DNA of 64,000 bases from Plumapathes pennacea (Eukaryota > Cnidaria > Anthozoa > Antipatharia > Myriopathidae): NCBI GenBank assembly GCA_964036295.1, contig OZ038466.1, positions 18,223,097 to 18,287,096 of the forward strand, written 5' to 3'. The translations under genes and the position numbers were made by a program. Below are positions 13,601-21,487 of this stretch, piece by piece (the first letter of the stretch is position 1; each line of letters begins with the position of its first letter). The notes below the pieces were generated by a model that was not told the origin of the DNA, made no database searches, and worked only from the letters and a program-made list of their open reading frames with translations.

Positions 13601-15543
13601 CTCGCCCATGCTATTAGACTAAAGTCTGTCAACTTGTAAGGTTTGCCTACCACTCTTACGGACACCATGCTTTCGTATGAGGATAAGTTGTCGGCTGATG
13701 TAACCGTTAAAAGCGTGAGCCGAAAGTCTGACGGAATGATCGGGACGGGACGGGAGAATTGGACATTTTAAAACATACATTAGCTATTACTATTAATAAA
13801 CGAGATCCAGTGAAGACCTGAAGTACTGAGAAGCGAGTCCCCGTAAAGTCTGGTACGACACGAAAGTGCCCGTAACAATTATATAATTTACCCTGACATG
13901 TCCCCCTTCTTCGTAATCTGCCCAAGTTGTCCCATCTGTGGACGTTTTTAACTGGTACGTCTCCACCCACTGGTCCGCTTTAGAATTCCCCTGTGTAGCC
14001 ACAGCACAGACAGCGTGTAGTGATCCCAGATCAACTTGTAAGTACAGCGGTGTACTATTCTCTGCAGCGCACCATGGCAACCCCACAAAGTTGAGCCTGG
14101 CACGTTCGGCGGGAGTACTGGCGTTAAAAGACGACGGAGATGTGAGCTGTCCATCAGGAAATGGTATGTTCTCAATACCAAGTGCATTGCCTTCACATAA
14201 AGCTGAAACACAAGTCACGTAGAGCTTTATCATATTTTCAATCATATTGTTTTGTGAAGTGCAAAAAGAAATATAAAACGCTTGCCGTGTTTACATAGCC
14301 TGATGCAAACACTCGAGCGAGTTTGGAAGAACTCGAAAATTTGTATAAACCCTGGCTCGGACGGCAGGCTGTGTAAACACGGCGCGCGTTTTATACTTCT
14401 TACTAAACAAATCTTAAGCCCTGGCCAAACGAGGTGCAAGTCAACGCAAGTCGATGCAAGTTTTCAAACTTGCGCGGACTTGCGTTTCGTTTGGCCACCA
14501 ACTTGCACGGACTTGCATCGACTTGCAGTGACTTGCATGGAATTTGAACATGTTCAAATTTTCATGCAAGTCGACGCAAGTTTTTCACCTAAAACAGCGA
14601 AGAGCGCGTTAGCAAAGGCAAGTCTAAATTTAAAAAAATCAAAAGTAAAAGCCTCCTCATTAAGTTCCAGCTCAAGAGAGACTTTTTACTCGGTTTCTGA
14701 CTCAGAACCATCTAAAAAAGAAAAAGCTTTACAAAACTTGCATGAGCTTGCATCGACTTGCGTCTCGTTTGGCCACCTTTTGCAAGTCGATGCAAATTTT
14801 TTTGTCATGTCGAACTTGCATCGACTTGCATCTCGTTTGGCCAGGGCTTTACAGAGGTGAGATTTAATTTTGCCACTTGATAGTTTGCTCATATGAAAGC
14901 TGAATGCATTGACCTTGTGTCATGAAATATTTTTAATTCATCAACAAACGAGTCTTTTAGGGCGGTTATATTCGCCAAAATCAACGGAAGTAAGACTTCC
15001 ATGACGGTTTTCTCAACATTTTCGCAACACTAAAAAAATTGGGTATTTCATGGTCTTTGACGTAGCGGTAGAAACAAATAGCGATATCAAGAGAAAGCAG
15101 AGTTGACCTACGTCTACGACAGATACATGCAACTTCCTGGTATCAAGCAGCACAGTGCTTAATCATAATGACGAACAAACTGCTCAAGAACAATATCCAA
15201 ATACATATCTCTCACCCGGTGACACTACAGTGTAGCAGAATGGGTGAAGGCCACAAGGATAAGGAACCGGTAAAGGAGAGAATAATAACAAACAACTAAT
15301 ATTTTGAACGCATCTGTAGCAGAATGATTGGGTGAAGACCACAAGGATAAAAAGCTGGTCAAAAGTGTTGGTAATACAAGAAACAATGTTTTGAATGCTG
15401 CATATCTCTAACCTGTAGCAGAATGGGTGAAGACCACAAGGATAAGAAGCCAGTAAAGAAGCGAGTAATAACAAACAGAACGCTTCATTGATCGCGGTCC
15501 ACTGCGTTTGTCTTGTAGTTCCTTGGTCGCCCAGCTGCATCAT
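674..15543 (-). CDS. Gene A: discoidin x3 / Ig / FN3 x4 / RPTP-like / Ig single-pass receptor, intact 20-exon model
   Basis: Predicted type I membrane receptor. Exons (high to low): 15543-15216, 14202-13892, 13100-12962, 12687-12368, 12130-11989, 11597-11452, 9997-9839, 9340-9190, 8967-8602, 8031-7732, 7114-7044, 6521-6302, 4963-4685, 4533-4421, 3697-3499, 3067-2965, 2546-2282, 1925-1880, 1311-1015, 924-674. Every junction has AG acceptor and GT donor, phases match throughout, and the total of 4206 nt gives 1401 residues plus stop. Approximate residues: signal cassettes 1-109, discoidin 110-259, 260-413 and 414-565, Ig 566-687, FN3 688-1081, RPTP-like module 1082-1219, Ig 1220-1318, TM about 1325-1346, tail to 1401. 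No enzymatic domain is present. It could be an adhesion or recognition receptor; the ligand is unknown. The first exon is the least certain part. Two paralogs follow in the same orientation. Confidence 0.85.
1015..1311 (-). CDS. Gene A membrane-proximal Ig domain
   Basis: Phase 1-1 exon encoding an I-set-like Ig domain: VACPLKKTVVLRCYA (Cys), VSYSWSKEGESI (Trp) and DFGSYTCNVTNSYGSA (DxGxYxC). Several N-x-S/T sites are present. It is the most strongly conserved extracellular exon among genes A, B, C and the remnant at 23.4 kb. Confidence 0.9.
1562..1850. mobile_element. Foldback MITE copy in the gene A linker/Ig2 intron
   Basis: Same family as 3892-4235. The aligned gene B intron near 27040 runs straight through, so this is an insertion in A. 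It contains the CTTATTTACCACGATTTA block and a CCAATCAGAGATCGAGCG block found in the other copies. Confidence 0.6.
1880..3067 (-). CDS. Gene A RPTP-like juxtamembrane module (exons 3067-2965, 2546-2282, 1925-1880)
   Basis: The exons encode PPPLSVAKVAQII, WQASDLNGEI, then AYQVIVHKTGG, DYYIAVAINADS, VIIGDGSSVKDYENVELEKG and IYSVYERAIV, then KILAGEPELIADVTQ. By memory of the family, this resembles the membrane-proximal extracellular segment of R2B/MAM-type receptor tyrosine phosphatases (Y-Q-V-I-V...YY-A-A...G-Y...Y-S-V/I-Y). No phosphatase domain follows; a second Ig domain and TM do. The 46 nt linker exon is phase 0-1. The resemblance suggests descent from, or shuffling with, an RPTP-type ectodomain. 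Confidence 0.72.
3499..4533 (-). CDS. Gene A FN3-4 (exons 4533-4421 and 3697-3499)
   Basis: FN3 domain split by an intron. The first half is APTAPRDLQVVSSETKSREV then TLKWKKP and DIESYT; the second half is IKYEGSKTYNKSF, VTSLEPGTVYKFRISAKTSC and TASTLTDG. The intron carries a roughly 340 bp foldback insertion (about 3892-4235) that gene B lacks at this site. Confidence 0.86.
3892..4235. mobile_element. Foldback MITE, CCGTGGTAAATAAGAGTCC family
   Basis: About 344 bp present in gene A but absent from the aligned gene B intron (around 29118). Internal inverted repeats are built on TTATTTACCACGATTTACG and its complement. Related copies lie at about 1562-1850 and 32247-32572. Confidence 0.65.
4685..4963 (-). 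CDS. Gene A FN3-3
   Basis: Complete FN3 domain in one 279 nt phase 1-1 exon: FAPNGLVVDDFNETALNVSW, IVAYEVTCSSSS, LLTGLAPCNKYSVKVKAYTS and a closing PVERTTAG. The equivalent gene C exon is 27 nt longer. Confidence 0.88.
5320..5500 (+). repeat. Degenerate Helitron 5' end fragment
   Basis: Contains GAGGGTAATAATCACGATGC-like sequence (here GCAAGGGTAATAATCACG) and TTTGGAGATTTCAAGCGGGT, as in the family 1 Helitron copies. A parallel fragment sits in gene B at about 31594-31735, so this one predates the A/B duplication. Confidence 0.5.
5904..6048. mobile_element. 145 bp foldback MITE with CTG target duplication
   Basis: The ends GGCCCGGTTGTTCAAAGAG and its degenerate inverse flank an interior with further ACTGGATAA inverted repeats. 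CTG is repeated at 5901-5903 and 6049-6051. The aligned gene B intron (around 32150) is empty. Confidence 0.7.
6302..7114 (-). CDS. Gene A FN3-2 (exons 7114-7044 and 6521-6302), missing from gene B
   Basis: FN3 domain split by an intron after the strand ending HKIKITWK. The second exon reads AEKVNGPLQGYEISYRPDG, VELDSLTKWTQYKIRVQVKN and KGVGPYSEEKTVRTKEDG. The acceptor of the small 71 nt exon lies in a TATATA-rich tract; its position is supported by phase (1 in, 0 out). The pair is phase 1-1 overall, so it can be dropped without a frame change. The poly-T run (about 7561-7601) lies in the upstream intron. Confidence 0.82.
7559..7601 (+). repeat. Poly-T tract
   Basis: About 41 consecutive T in the intron upstream of FN3-2. 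No element ends were identified; it may be a reverse-oriented poly-A tail or a simple repeat. Confidence 0.8.
7732..8031 (-). CDS. Gene A FN3-1
   Basis: Complete fibronectin type III domain in one 300 nt phase 1-1 exon: PAAPTSVKVSNIQSKNVTLQ, ISSFIIEH, LLPYTAYKVRLHAVSTVGEG and a final WVEFTTDST. The Tyr in the Y-x-V/R-x-A motif and the hydrophobic core Trp are both present. Confidence 0.88.
8602..8967 (-). CDS. Gene A Ig-like domain 1
   Basis: Single 366 nt phase 1-1 exon. It has FVDVFCNV (first Cys), WWLNNTDV (core Trp), STLRVNFTSV and AAKYDC (second Cys), a recognisable Ig fold although the usual DxGxYxC is reduced to AAKYDC. Two further cysteines follow in ACTAFSCSAF, suggesting an extra disulfide or a partner. 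It joins discoidin 3 to the FN3 repeats. Confidence 0.8.
9190..11597 (-). CDS. Gene A discoidin domain 3 (exons 11597-11452, 9997-9839, 9340-9190)
   Basis: Third F5/8 type C domain, split over three exons. Visible motifs are SLGMEDNSVNDSQITA and GRLYKASTWCS, then VDLGQVKTVTGVATQG and KTYKISYKYDSS, then GVRVNWLPVPVVARNIRV and CLRIDLYGCDH. The extra intron after YLQ, relative to domains 1 and 2, carries a 1.1 kb Helitron-like insertion (10160-11298) absent from gene B. The exon group is phase 1-1. Confidence 0.87.
10160..11298 (+). mobile_element. Helitron-like non-autonomous element, family 2, in gene A
   Basis: About 1.14 kb inserted in the discoidin 3 intron; gene B lacks it (35400 region). 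The left end TCAAAGCAGCAAGGCAGC matches the gene C copy at 61074. The right end has a short hairpin (11269-11287) followed by CGCGAGCTTAA. An extra TAA at the left makes the exact junction ambiguous. No open frame of note. Confidence 0.55.
11719..11980 (+). repeat. Dispersed CTATTTCAGACC repeat ending in a poly-C tract
   Basis: Several imperfect copies of CTCTATTTCAGACCAAAAT-like units, then a run of 13 C. The same motif, inverted, occurs at 58.26-58.55 kb (GAAATAGGGTAT plus poly-G). Related material lies near 19.35-19.65 kb and 53.5-53.85 kb. Confidence 0.55.
11989..12687 (-). CDS. Gene A discoidin domain 2 (exons 12687-12368 and 12130-11989)
   Basis: Second F5/8 type C domain: AVGIADRSKIPDHRMTA, GNDYLQVDLGGVHFICALAT and EWTTKYKIYLSLDNKSW in the first exon; GNKDRTTVKKNN, RAKFIRFWPTDV and LLRVEVYGAAQ in the second. 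Phases are 1 in, 0 across the internal intron and 1 out, so the two-exon domain is a symmetric module. The 237 bp internal intron contains a tract of degenerate repeat (about 12208-12330). Confidence 0.88.
12962..14202 (-). CDS. Gene A discoidin domain 1 (exons 14202-13892 and 13100-12962)
   Basis: F5/8 type C fold split over two exons. The first exon carries the N-terminal signature (ALGIEN, then IPDGQLTSPSSF-like residues), YLQVDLGSLHAVCAVATQG and QWVETYQLKTSTDG. The second carries GNGDRNTAVK, RYVRVVPKTC and ends CCLRVELYGAPG, the standard C-terminal strand with closing Cys. Discoidin domains usually bind carbohydrate, collagen or phospholipid; the ligand here cannot be read from sequence. 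The intervening intron (13101-13891) holds no other coding sequence I can support. Confidence 0.88.
14417..14848. mobile_element. 432 bp MITE, Harbinger-type, in gene A intron 1
   Basis: Terminal inverted repeats begin AGCCCTGGCCAAACGAG at the left and are mirrored at the right end. The target TTA is duplicated at 14414-14416 and 14849-14851. Gene B keeps the empty site at 49301-49303. The interior is rich in GCAAGTCGATGCAAG-type subrepeats in both orientations. A 3 bp TTA duplication suggests PIF/Harbinger mobilisation. It has no coding capacity. Confidence 0.85.
15216..15543 (-). CDS. Gene A exon 1: signal-sequence exon made of three repeated cassettes
   Basis: Begins MMQLGDQGTTRQTQWTAINE and continues into a hydrophobic run (AFCLLLLASLLAS), then PCGLHPFCY. 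The end of this unit recurs twice more downstream (FILVVFTQSFCY and VPYPCGLHPFCY), so the exon is an internal triplication of roughly 110 bp units that remains open throughout. The donor that agrees in phase with exon 2 is the last one, at 15215-15214 (ACCGG|GTGAG). The donor after the first cassette (15412-15411) would throw exon 2 into an immediate stop. A hydrophilic stretch of about 20 residues before the hydrophobic run is long for a signal peptide, so the true start could lie elsewhere. An alternative start is an in-frame Met just upstream of exon 2 (near 14245). Confidence 0.55.
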
Positions 15544-15837
15544 AACAGAGCGTAAAAGGGTTAAGAAAAATAAGAGGTAGAAATGTAGAACTTCAAGACG
15601 TGATTTAAATAGAGAAATAAAGAAAAAAATGATACAGGAAAAAACATTTTGGTCTCCATAACAATGGTAGTAAATTTAACAACAAAAACTGTAAATGAAG
15701 TTTATATGACTAAACTAGAGAAACTGTAAGTAAATAATGAGTGAAATACCTTGTGGGACAGACTTTAAAAGGATGGTAGAATTCAAAAGGTTTGTAAACG
15801 TGGCAGGTTTTGTAGTTTTGTTTGCAAAACTCGGTTG

Positions 15838-18800
15838 GAAATGACGAAGAAACAGAATTTGCTGACGCCAAAATTCACTACGTCTCGTTGCTAAGTGATG
15901 AGAAACTTAGAACCAGGCTCTGCGCAAAATTATCGACTCTAACTGAAGGACAACTCGATCGTGGTATGTATTTGTAAGGCTTGTATGAAACGTAGTCAAA
16001 TAATGAATATAATGGACTGTAAACCGGATTTAGTGGTAAATGGAAATAAAGGTAAGATATGTTTTACAATATTGTAGAATATTGACCATAGATTTGTAAT
16101 CGTAGTCGGCAATGATGAAGATGGTTGATCGTTGGAAATGAGCGAGTAAAATGCATATGAAAATTGTATGATTTTAGATGGAAACGGTGTTTAGATAGGA
16201 GTAGAAACGGGGCAGTTTATATAATATTGTCCGCTGGAAAAAGAGATCTTGTATTATACTAGACTTATATTGTAAACCGAAACTTTCGGAATTGAATCGT
16301 GACATGCAAGACAAAATGGCCGGTTGTCAGAAACTGAATTCGTGAACTTTAACGGCGATATAACTGTATTGAGACGGTAATCCGTTTGTAAATAAAGGGT
16401 TGATAGTAATAAAATTGAAACCCTGACCAGAGATAACACCATTGAGTAATAAATCGTGTGTATGTACAAACAAACAAAACAAAGAGAACCTTCTTGCAGG
16501 AGAAACCTGCCACTGCACTTATTTGGCAACTACTCTACTACAGGTACTGTTATAATCATTCTATTTTATTACATACACCAAATACACCTTCACATCGCAC
16601 TTTCATGTTGCATTAGAGCTGTCTCATCTGCACCTCATAAAATACTGTATTGCACAGATTATAAAATGTAAAATGTCTTTTTATCCAGAAACCAAAGGCA
16701 GGAGAATTTCAAGATGAAAATGCAATATTCCTTGAACTTCATGGCTTGGTTTCAAGTGAGATGTCTGTTAAGACAGTACTTGGGTTCTCCAGACATCCAA
16801 AAACAAAGACTACCACCAGGCATGTCATTTTATCAAACTACACCAGTTCAGTCAGGGAAAAATTCTGCCATATTACTTCAAATGTAATAACAACCATCAT
16901 ACTCACTGTACAGTGAAGTAAATATTTTCCATTTCTCTTTTAAAAGAAATCCTTTCAGATCCTTGCTACTGATGACTTTCATAACATCAACATGATCAAA
17001 ACACCTTAGGTGCAGGTGCTGACAAATGCTGTCCACATGACCAATCTTCTGATGAATGCACAGCAGCAACAGGAGGCAGTACCAATCCCTGAAGCTCCAG
17101 ATGCAATCCATAGACAAGTGCTGGTACACACACCAGGTGGTTCGCCAAAGACATGCAGAGGGAGTAACTGCGGTCCTGGAAGAAGTAAGACAGTTTTGGC
17201 CACAGTACCGCAGGAAGTCATTTTAGTTTACTTTAGTTTAGTCTATTAAATTCTTCATACTCCAACAGCTTGACCCAAGGGTTCTTCAACAGTCATTGAA
17301 GGAACTAAGGCAAGACAAAAATTACTATTAGTTTGGTACAAGCCCATAAAATGTTGCAATCTTGTTCACAGAGTCTACTCAAGAGAAGCTCATCAGAAAT
17401 GCCAAACATTGCAGTCCTCATTTTTGGTAGACAAAATTGAGCAGACTTTACATGGCATGAGAGACTACAAAGATGCTCACAACTACATCTGTGAGGTCCT
17501 CCTAGAGATGAGAGAATTTCTCAAAGAGCATGTCCTGCCAACTGCTGGTGACTGGCCTACTGGTACATGTACTTCCAGAAGAAGATTGTGTGTCATGCCA
17601 ACAATGATGATAGGGTTGTCTCTTACATTCCTGAGCTGCCGGGACAGTTCCATATATACCTCAACAGTGCTGAAGATATCATTCAAAGATAGCATCCTGT
17701 ATTCACAGTGAAATTTTTCATGTAGTATTTGGTCAGAGGACTGCAGCCCTTCCCACTGTGGCACTCTGTCTGGTACTTACTTTCTATGGCTGGCTAAGTA
17801 TTCTGGACCAGGTAAATTATACAAAATATATAATCATGGGGTCCATCTCTTTGGCAAGCTTTTTATGAAAATAGAACCTGTTCTAACGAATTGTTATAGA
17901 AATTCAGCATATTTTAATCAGGGCCTACTGAAACCAGCCATTACTGAACAGAGCTTCCCTGCATTTAATCATCTTACATTACAGGTAATCAATGCAAGGA
18001 TGTTGAGTATGTGTGCTCCACCATCTGCCTGATGAGCTTGTACCCCTGGCCTTTCTACACTATCCAGTTATGGTTAAGAGTGGAAATTTCCAGCTGATCC
18101 AGGAGTCCATGAAGCATCTGGCCATCATGTTTACCACAATGGACAGGCACCACTATACAACAGGGCCACTCTCTCTTGGATCAGTGATTGCACCCACCAA
18201 AGGGATCACTTTCCGAGACATTTCAATGCCAAGAAAGCCTTTTATTCTGTTATCACAGAAAAAAAGGTTAAAGTTTTTCATTCTAAACTGCAAAGCAGGA
18301 TCAGCAAGACTGGCAATGCTGATAAAGTACAAGAAACTGTCCAACAGCTCACCAGATACAACTGTCAAGAACGAGGGTTTGAACAAACCTAAGTGCCAGT
18401 TTACCAGTGTGGACATAGTGACACTGACTTAATACTCATAGTAACAGGTAATCAAGTCAACTGAATTTCTACATTACAGTAGTTTTGCTGTGAGAACACT
18501 ATATTAAAATATTGTGAGAATGGCATTTTGTCTATATTTGTGTTTGTGATATTAAATTTTTACCTGTCAGTATCGTAAAGTTACAATATATTACTGAATG
18601 GCACATGTAATCATATTTACTTACTTTTTTAAAATGTAGGTTTAGCTTCTGAAGGAATCTTTGCTTTGTTTGAGCGAGTTGCTGTCAAACTTGGCAAGTC
18701 CTACATTCAACCACGACCCTAAACAAAGCTGGAAAACCATATGGCAAGGCCACTTACCATTTGGCAAGTTTTGAGAAGGATTTCAACAACAAGTCTCTGC

Positions 18801-19300
18801 CACTTGGCTATAGATGGCCTTCTTTATGTCACTCAAACCCTCATCTTGATTGCGACTCACCAGTGTGCTACCATCCTTCCCAGCAGGAAATACAGATCGA
18901 CTGACATGTGGTCACACATTTCACACCACTTGGTTACATGGTCTGCCTGCCCAATCTTGTGAGAGATATCTAGAAGTGGTCCCTTTTAGGAAATGTTGCT
19001 CTCTGGTCAAATTGATGATGAGTTTCCTTATGGCAGTGATTCCAAGCAACGATGGTGATGATGATTGTTCTAAGCTACAAAAGCCTAGAACAAAGAAAGA
19101 TTTCAAGTACTTTCAGTCACCACAATTCACCACATTTGTCAAGGAAAGAGTAAGTTTATTAAGGAAGCCATGCATTCAAAGCAATCTAATGAAGATTAGC
19201 TTAAAAGTAACCCTTTTCCTAGAGCAGGGTTATCTGAGTCTGGGCCGAAAAGTGAGTACAAATTTTCAGCAACTTTTAAAGCGAGGACAATTGTGAAACC
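15838..19300 (+). pseudogene. Relic of a multi-exon gene of unrecognised family, head-to-head with gene A
   Basis: Coding-like segments on the plus strand: about 15838-15963 (ends LSTLTEGQLDR before GTATGT), 16690-16886 (KPKAGEFQDENAIFLELHG), 17010-17190, 17359-17710 (HNYICEVLLEMREFLKEHVL; later PGQFHIYLNSAED in another frame), 18003-18430 (HHLPDELVPLAFLHYPVM) and 18645-19170 (a CGHTFH...C segment with a zinc-finger look). Frameshifts and stops break every segment, so it is a decayed gene. I do not recognise the family; it may be transposon-derived. A second copy lies upstream of gene B, so it was part of the duplicated unit. Confidence 0.55.
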
Positions 19301-20440
19301 ACATGTATATACTTCTCAGCTGTCCCCCTCCCCTCTCCCTTGGGGGGGGGGGGGGGGGGACTCCCAGATATAATGATGGGGAAGAGTACTAAAATGGGTG
19401 TGGCTCAAGCTTACTTTGACCGCTAAAGGGTACCAATAAATGCATACCAAGAATTTAAGGTTTCGATGCCTTTAACTGCTATAAAAATGATATCATGAAG
19501 CACTTTATCCCTTGCTGTTTTCAAACAATAGTTCATTTGACTGATACCCGACCCCTAAATGGTACCGCATCACACAAAAATGTCAGCATTTAATGTTAAA
19601 CACCCTAACCATCCTGTTCAAAACTGCATCCTTTTTTATATGGGAGTCCCCCCCTCGCTGTCTGTATCTTAGGCACGAGTCAACTTAAGCCCCAACCCCA
19701 GGACGATGTGGGGATTAGAGGGGCATTGAGGCAGATTTTATATAAAAGGATGCCTGAGGGGGTGGGGGATTTGGAGTGAGTGGTAAATTTCAGTCCCTAG
19801 GGTACAGGCCTTAGGTGGGGATTTGTGCTGAGCCTGCTAACTTTGATGTCAGCAGTATGTCATTGCCAAAGCATGAAGGAGAGTATTAGGAGGTGAAAGG
19901 TGTGTTGTGACTAATATCTCTGGATTTGCAATATTAACATTAAGGCCATCCATCGCTCAAAAGCGGATCTACGTAATAATAAACTGAATATCAATTTACC
20001 AGCTATGTTGTATTTCTTGGCTGCCCAACTTTTTCTGATCAGGTTGTCTCATCTGAAGCCCGTTCCAAAAATGTGTGCTTTAATCCACAGAGAAAAAACA
20101 AATCAGTACATTTTATTAATAGAGTTTAACTTTGTACATTTCAGGCTGACCAGGATTTCCCAAGGAACCTGTTCAAGTTCAAATTGAAGACATGATTAAA
20201 GTGAAAATTTACAGTCACAATATGTGTATAGTAACCTCCAAGGCCCCAGGGGGTGGGGGCATTGTTTTGGTTTTGACGTTTGACAGTTGCCCCAGGGGAG
20301 TGGACATTTGTCAACATTTGACTGGGGTTCTTATCAAATCTCCACATAGCCCTGGGGTGGGGGGGGGGGGGGGGGGGGGGAGGGGGAGGGGTTTAAGTTG
20401 ACTCATACATTAATATTCAGTACATACTGTATCTGGAAAA
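19301..20440. other. Intergenic stretch with dispersed G-run repeats, no gene seen
   Basis: Contains poly-G tracts at about 19341-19359 and 20356-20381, and GACTCCCAGATATAATGA-type dispersed repeat sequence also seen near 53.5 kb. No supported gene. Confidence 0.5.
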
Positions 20441-20449
20441 GAAACTTAC

Positions 20450-20519
20450 CTCGAACGGCCTCGACTTTCTCCGCTGTGACGGTATTCACGTCCAATACTT
20501 GTGTTCTCCATGTTGCCAT
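20450..20519 (-). CDS. Possible orphan first coding exon
   Basis: ATG at 20519 opens MATWRTQVLDVNTVTAEKVE and runs to a strong donor (CGAG|GTAAGTTTC, exon end 20450), 23 codons plus one base. No continuing exon is recognised downstream, and no counterpart was found upstream of gene B. It could be the start of a separate minus-strand gene, an alternative 5' exon, or chance. Confidence 0.3.
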
Positions 20520-20868
20520 TAAAATATATTCTTTTCATAACACAGCTGACATGTTGACTACGATTCTAAAAGCTGTGTTTTGCTTCATCGATCGACAACA
20601 CATCGGGCAACTTGCAACTTGACCGCTGACCAAAAGAAGTGACGTATTTGTGAGCTGCACATTCCAGTCCCTTGTTGCAAACGCGCGTGCGCAAGCTGGA
20701 ACTGCTAAAAACTCCGAAGAAATAGGGCCCAGTGTCATTTTGTTCACGTTGATCGATGGCGGCAGAGTTTAAGAATTGCGCTACGGACGCGATTGCGATG
20801 CACATAATCAAAGTTGTTGAAGAACATGTGCCATGAGGACCGCTTGCGATCGAATAATTTCCAAAATA

Positions 20869-21024
20869 CAGTCAACCCCGCTATTTCGAAGTCGCACGGG
20901 ACATGAAAAAAAGTTCGAAATAGCCGATAGTAAATGACTGAAAAAATATCCAAGGGGATTCGGCTTGACTTCGAAATAACGGGGCCTTTGAATTAACCGA
21001 GTTCGAAATAGCGAGGTTCGACTG
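20869..21024. mobile_element. 156 bp pogo/Tc1-type MITE
   Basis: Inverted ends CAGTCAACCCCGCTATTTCG and CGAAATAGCGAGGTTCGACTG (last part given) are flanked by TA at 20867-20868 and 21025-21026. CAGT(C)-AACC ends with a TA target are typical of pogo/Tigger-like Tc1-mariner elements. Confidence 0.75.
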
Positions 21025-21487
21025 TATGTAATATTTCTGGATATCCATCCGTAGCATTGTAAAGACCATTGGTTTACAACGACCAAGGCCGTCCTGAAAA
21101 TATCCGTCATGCTTTATGAGATTTTTAGGGCAGTTTTGTTTTGATCACGTGACATGCCAAATATGGTTATAACTGCTGCCAAGGGACAACATAATCCGAA
21201 TATTAAACGTCGAGGAGAACTTGCCAGAAAAAGCAGCGTGTAATAGCAAATAAAACGGCTATATCACAGTCCACTGCTCGCTTACGTTTAATATAGTTTT
21301 CAGGCTGCATCACAAAAGTGTAAATGAAAGTTAAGTTTCTGAAAGTGGTCGTTGCTTAAAAAAATTACAGTATTCATCTGGATGTAAAATGAAAAACTTT
21401 CACGAACTACCCCCCTCCCCTCCCCCCCCCCCCCCCCCCCCTCTTTTGTATTTTAAAGTACCCCTCCTCTCTCTCAAACAGCAAATA

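Noticed and set aside
13938..14222. 94-codon plus-strand frame, also present at 48825-49109
   Set aside because: It is the antisense shadow of discoidin 1 exon 1, conserved only because the sense exon is.
14282..14892. 192-codon plus-strand frame rich in Cys and Leu
   Set aside because: It lies almost entirely in the TTA-flanked MITE and is absent from gene B.
15411..15413. Donor after the first signal cassette as the true exon 1 end in gene A
   Set aside because: It leaves two extra bases and makes exon 2 read into an immediate stop. The last cassette's donor fits in phase.
15216..15543. CRISPR-like or LRR-like array from the repeated cassettes
   Set aside because: The units are imperfect, coding and few, and each contains a hydrophobic signal-like core. 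They are duplicated signal-exon cassettes in a eukaryotic gene.
674..15543. Gene A as a receptor tyrosine phosphatase
   Set aside because: The juxtamembrane module is RPTP-like, but the gene ends about 50 residues after the TM with no phosphatase motif.
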